Assembly: GCA_900550685.1 (NCBI GenBank)
Contig: URTS01000089.1
Location: forward strand, 1 to 7,785
DNA from: an uncultured Oscillibacter sp.
Lineage (GTDB): Bacteria; Bacillota; Clostridia; Oscillospirales; Oscillospiraceae
DNA length: 7,785 bases
Direction of reading: 5' to 3'
A program made the position numbers and the translations under genes. Position 1 is the stretch's first letter. Each line of letters opens with the position of its first letter. This document shows positions 6,037 through 7,785 of the stretch, in pieces. The notes beneath the pieces were generated by a model. That model was not told where the DNA came from, did no database searches, and worked only from the letters and a program-made list of their open reading frames with translations.

Positions 6037-7326
6037 TCAATCCTCCTGGATCTCGCCCAGCAGGGTGTCCCCCTCCACGGCGGTGATCTTCACGTTCCGC
6101 AGCTGGTTGTGAAGGTTTTCCCCCTCCGCCAGCACCTCCATATAGTTAGGCGCATGGCCGAAAAACTTGCCGTTCTTCGGCTGCTCAAACAGCACGGGAT
6201 AGGTCTTGCCCACGCAGCCCGCCAGATAGGCCCGGTGCATCTCCTCCGCCGCCGCGGCAGCCCGGTGGGCCCGCTCCTCCTTCACGGCCTTGGGATTCTG
6301 CTTCATCTTGGCCGCCGGGGTACCGGGGCGGATGGAGTAGGGGAAAATGTGCATCTGGGCAAAGCCGCACTTGCGGATGAAGGCCAGGGTCTGGCTGAAT
6401 TCCTCCTCCGTCTCCTCGGGAAAGCCCGTGATGAGGTCCGTCGTGATGGCAGGGTCGTCAAAATACTGACGCAGCAGGTCGCAGGATTCCATATAGCGCG
6501 CCGTATCATATTTGCGGTTCATACGCTTTAAGGTCGCGTCGCAGCCCGACTGCATCGAGAGGTGGAAATGTGGGCAGAGGTAAGGAAGCTTCGACGCCCG
6601 CTTGCAGAATTCCTCCGTGATGGTCCGCGGTTCGAGCGAGCCGAGGCGGATGCGCATGTCGCCGCCCTCGCGCGCGATGAGCTCCAAAAGGTCGATGAGT
6701 GAGGTCCCGTCCTTGAAGTCCGAGCCGTAGGACGAAATTTCGATGCCCGTGACCACGATCTCACGGTAGCCCTCCTCACGCAGCGCTTTCACCTGCTTTG
6801 CAGCTTCGTCCATCGGCAGCGAGCGCACGCGCCCGCGCGCGTAAGGAATGAGGCAGTAGGTGCAGAAGTTCACGCACCCGTCCTCGACCTTGAGCATCGC
6901 GCGTGTGCGATTCACCATACCGCCCGCGGGCAGCACCTCAAAATCGCGCCGCTCCCAGACGTCGTCGACATCGACAATAGGCGTTTTGTCCTGCGCCGCG
7001 CGCTCCAGAAGGTCGATGAACTTCGCGCGGTCATTCGTGCCGGCGATGACGTCGAGCCCGAGCTTTTTGACGTCCTCGGGATGCGTCTGGGCGTAGCAGC
7101 CGCAGGCGGCGATGACCGCGCTCGGGTTGCGGCGCTGCGCCTGACGGAGCATCTGGCGCGACTTTTTGTCGCTCACCGCCGTGACAGAGCAGGTGTTGAC
7201 GACGTAGGCGTCCGCCGTCTCCTCAAAATCCACCAGTGTATGTCCGCGGTGCAAAAGCTCCTGCTCGAGTGCCTGCGTTTCATATTGGTTCACCTTGCAC
7301 CCGAGGGTGCAGATCGCAACTTTCAT
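6037..7326 (-). CDS. mtaB: tRNA t6A37 methylthiotransferase MtaB (radical SAM)
   Basis: The 429-residue enzyme converts N6-threonylcarbamoyladenosine at tRNA position 37 to its 2-methylthio form (ms2t6A), which aids decoding of ANN codons. The N-terminal methylthiotransferase domain (1-130) binds one 4Fe-4S cluster through Cys10 (TLGCKVNQYE), Cys46 (VNTCSVT) and Cys77 (GCYAQ). The radical SAM domain (about 140-370) carries the second cluster at Cys151-x3-Cys155-x2-Cys158 (GCVNFCTYC), with IPYARGRVRS and QSGCDATLKRMNR downstream. The C-terminal 60 residues form the TRAM RNA-binding domain. Opening KVAICTLGCKVNQ separates MtaB from MiaB and RimO. The gene is complete, but its codon use switches near residues 275-310: the first two thirds favour CTC, CGC, TCG and GCG, the last third CTG and CGG. 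The start has only a modest AAGGA upstream, but no better start is visible. Confidence 0.96.
   Translation of the reverse strand: MKVAICTLGCKVNQYETQALEQELLHRGHTLVDFEETADAYVVNTCSVTAVSDKKSRQMLRQAQRRNPSAVIAACGCYAQTHPEDVKKLGLDVIAGTNDRAKFIDLLERAAQDKTPIVDVDDVWERRDFEVLPAGGMVNRTRAMLKVEDGCVNFCTYCLIPYARGRVRSLPMDEAAKQVKALREEGYREIVVTGIEISSYGSDFKDGTSLIDLLELIAREGGDMRIRLGSLEPRTITEEFCKRASKLPYLCPHFHLSMQSGCDATLKRMNRKYDTARYMESCDLLRQYFDDPAITTDLITGFPEETEEEFSQTLAFIRKCGFAQMHIFPYSIRPGTPAAKMKQNPKAVKEERAHRAAAAAEEMHRAYLAGCVGKTYPVLFEQPKNGKFFGHAPNYMEVLAEGENLHNQLRNVKITAVEGDTLLGEIQED
6042..6047 (-). promoter_or_regulatory. Shine-Dalgarno of yfbR inside mtaB
   Basis: A full-consensus AGGAGG on the minus strand lies 6 bases before the yfbR ATG at 6035, within the last codons of mtaB. 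With the TGA-G-ATG junction it points to translational coupling. Confidence 0.85.
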
Positions 7327-7408
7327 GTATGTTTGTATCCTTTTCCGCGATTTGGGCGGTAAAGTCCCGCTTTTTTCTGCCGTTTCCGACGCAAAGCGTC
7401 CGCCGCCC

Positions 7409-7436
7409 TTGCTTTTTTATTTTTATATTGTATAAT
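7409..7436 (+). promoter_or_regulatory. Promoter of the cysteine desulfurase gene
   Basis: TTGCTT (7409-7414), a 16-base spacer and a perfect TATAAT (7431-7436) precede the ATG at 7480. Initiation near 7443 would leave a leader of about 37 bases. The 153-base gap 7327-7479 also holds a small hairpin, GACGC-AAA-GCGTC (7388-7400), in the mtaB leader. Confidence 0.65.
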
Positions 7437-7455
7437 CATTTGAGCATTCTGACAA
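7427..7455 (-). promoter_or_regulatory. Promoter of the mtaB-yfbR operon
   Basis: On the minus strand TTGTCA (7455-7450), a 17-base spacer and TACAAT (7432-7427) match the sigma-A consensus at five of six positions in each box. Its -10 overlaps the first bases of the plus-strand TATAAT. The mtaB leader would be about 94 bases. Confidence 0.6.
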
Positions 7456-7479
7456 GTCCAAAGAAAGGATTTTCCCGAT

Positions 7480-7785
7480 ATGATCTATCTCGATCACGCG
7501 GCCACCACCCCCGTTCCCGAAGAGGTGGCGCACGCCGTTTACGATACGCTGGTTTCTGGCTGGGGCAACCCCAGCTCGCAATACCCCATCGGAAAGCAGG
7601 CGCGCGACGCTGTCGCCGCGGCGCGCGAGACGATTGCCGCCGCGCTCGGCTGCAAGAGTGAACAGTTCGTCTTCACCTCCTGCGGGTCGGAGAGCGACAA
7701 CTGGGCCGTCCGCCTTGCCCTGCACCAGAACCGCCACGCCGGCAAGCACATCATCACGACCGCCGTGGAGCACCACGCCGTCCTG
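7480..7785 (+). CDS. Cysteine desulfurase, NifS/IscS-like (3' end beyond window)
   Basis: The first 102 residues of a PLP-dependent class V aminotransferase-fold enzyme are present; the full protein should be about 370-390 residues, so it is cut by the window edge, not broken. It takes sulfur from L-cysteine to form alanine and an enzyme persulfide, feeding iron-sulfur cluster assembly and thiolation. Diagnostic motifs are MIYLDHAATTPV at the start, WGNPSS (29-34), TSCGSESDNWA (about 69-79, contacting PLP phosphate) and TAVEHHAVL at the end, with the His that stacks on the PLP ring. The PLP lysine and the catalytic cysteine loop lie outside. The start is set by AAAGGA (7464-7469), 10 bases upstream. 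Divergence from mtaB is functionally sensible, since MtaB needs iron-sulfur clusters. Whether it is NifS, IscS or another subgroup cannot be decided from this part. Confidence 0.93.
   Translation, partial: MIYLDHAATTPVPEEVAHAVYDTLVSGWGNPSSQYPIGKQARDAVAAARETIAAALGCKSEQFVFTSCGSESDNWAVRLALHQNRHAGKHIITTAVEHHAVL

Noticed and set aside
6821..6842. Alternating GC/CG run within mtaB (possible Z-DNA or repeat)
   Set aside because: It encodes conserved Arg/Ala residues of the RGRVRS region using this segment's CGC and GCG codons; codon preference explains it.
7690..7785. Apparent truncation of the cysteine desulfurase
   Set aside because: The frame is open to the last base; the gene is simply cut by the window edge, with no sign of a stop or frameshift.

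Overview
The window looks like the chromosome of a GC-rich, gut-type Firmicute (Bacillota, Clostridia, probably Oscillospiraceae). This is inferred from gene content (YihY, M29 aminopeptidase, CamH-type gamma carbonic anhydrase, MATE pump, YfbR, MtaB, NifS/IscS-like desulfurase), strong AAGGAG/GGAGG ribosome sites, AT-rich promoters and GC-rich third positions. Coding density is high. There are eight genes, seven complete and one cut by the right edge. The longest non-coding gaps are about 150-160 bases. I see no tRNA, rRNA, CRISPR array, insertion sequence or phage gene.

Layout. Positions 1-60 hold a bidirectional terminator hairpin. A class-U Sir2 deacylase lies on the minus strand (114-830). 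Divergent from it is a tightly spaced plus-strand cluster, probably one operon: an ArsC/Spx-fold protein lacking the expected cysteine (870-1205), a YihY/BrkB membrane protein (1231-2088), an M29 metallo-aminopeptidase (2121-3350) and a gamma carbonic anhydrase-like protein (3385-3864). Gaps are 25-34 bases, each with its own Shine-Dalgarno sequence. A 16-bp perfect hairpin ends the cluster. A MATE-family transporter (4022-5410) follows, with its own candidate promoter, a direct repeat in its leader and a shared terminator. Facing it on the minus strand is a coupled pair, mtaB (6037-7326) then yfbR (5463-6035). The start of a cysteine desulfurase gene (7480 to the edge) diverges from mtaB through overlapping promoters.

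How they fit. The plus-strand cluster is household metabolism with no evident single pathway. The right-hand end has a clearer link: MtaB is a radical-SAM tRNA methylthiotransferase needing two iron-sulfur clusters, and cysteine desulfurases supply sulfur for such clusters and for tRNA thiolation. YfbR is a nucleotide-pool 5'-deoxynucleotidase.

The most notable signal is not a new system but a compositional break inside mtaB, around 6400-6500. Left of it, leucine is almost always CTG and arginine often CGG. Right of it, CTC leucine, CGC arginine, TCG serine and GCG alanine dominate, and the string GCGCGC, which I do not see to the left, recurs. The reading frame is intact across the break. 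This suggests homologous recombination within mtaB or a chimeric assembly. The second most interesting point is the loss of the redox cysteine in the ArsC/Spx-like protein. I found no convincing undescribed multi-gene system.
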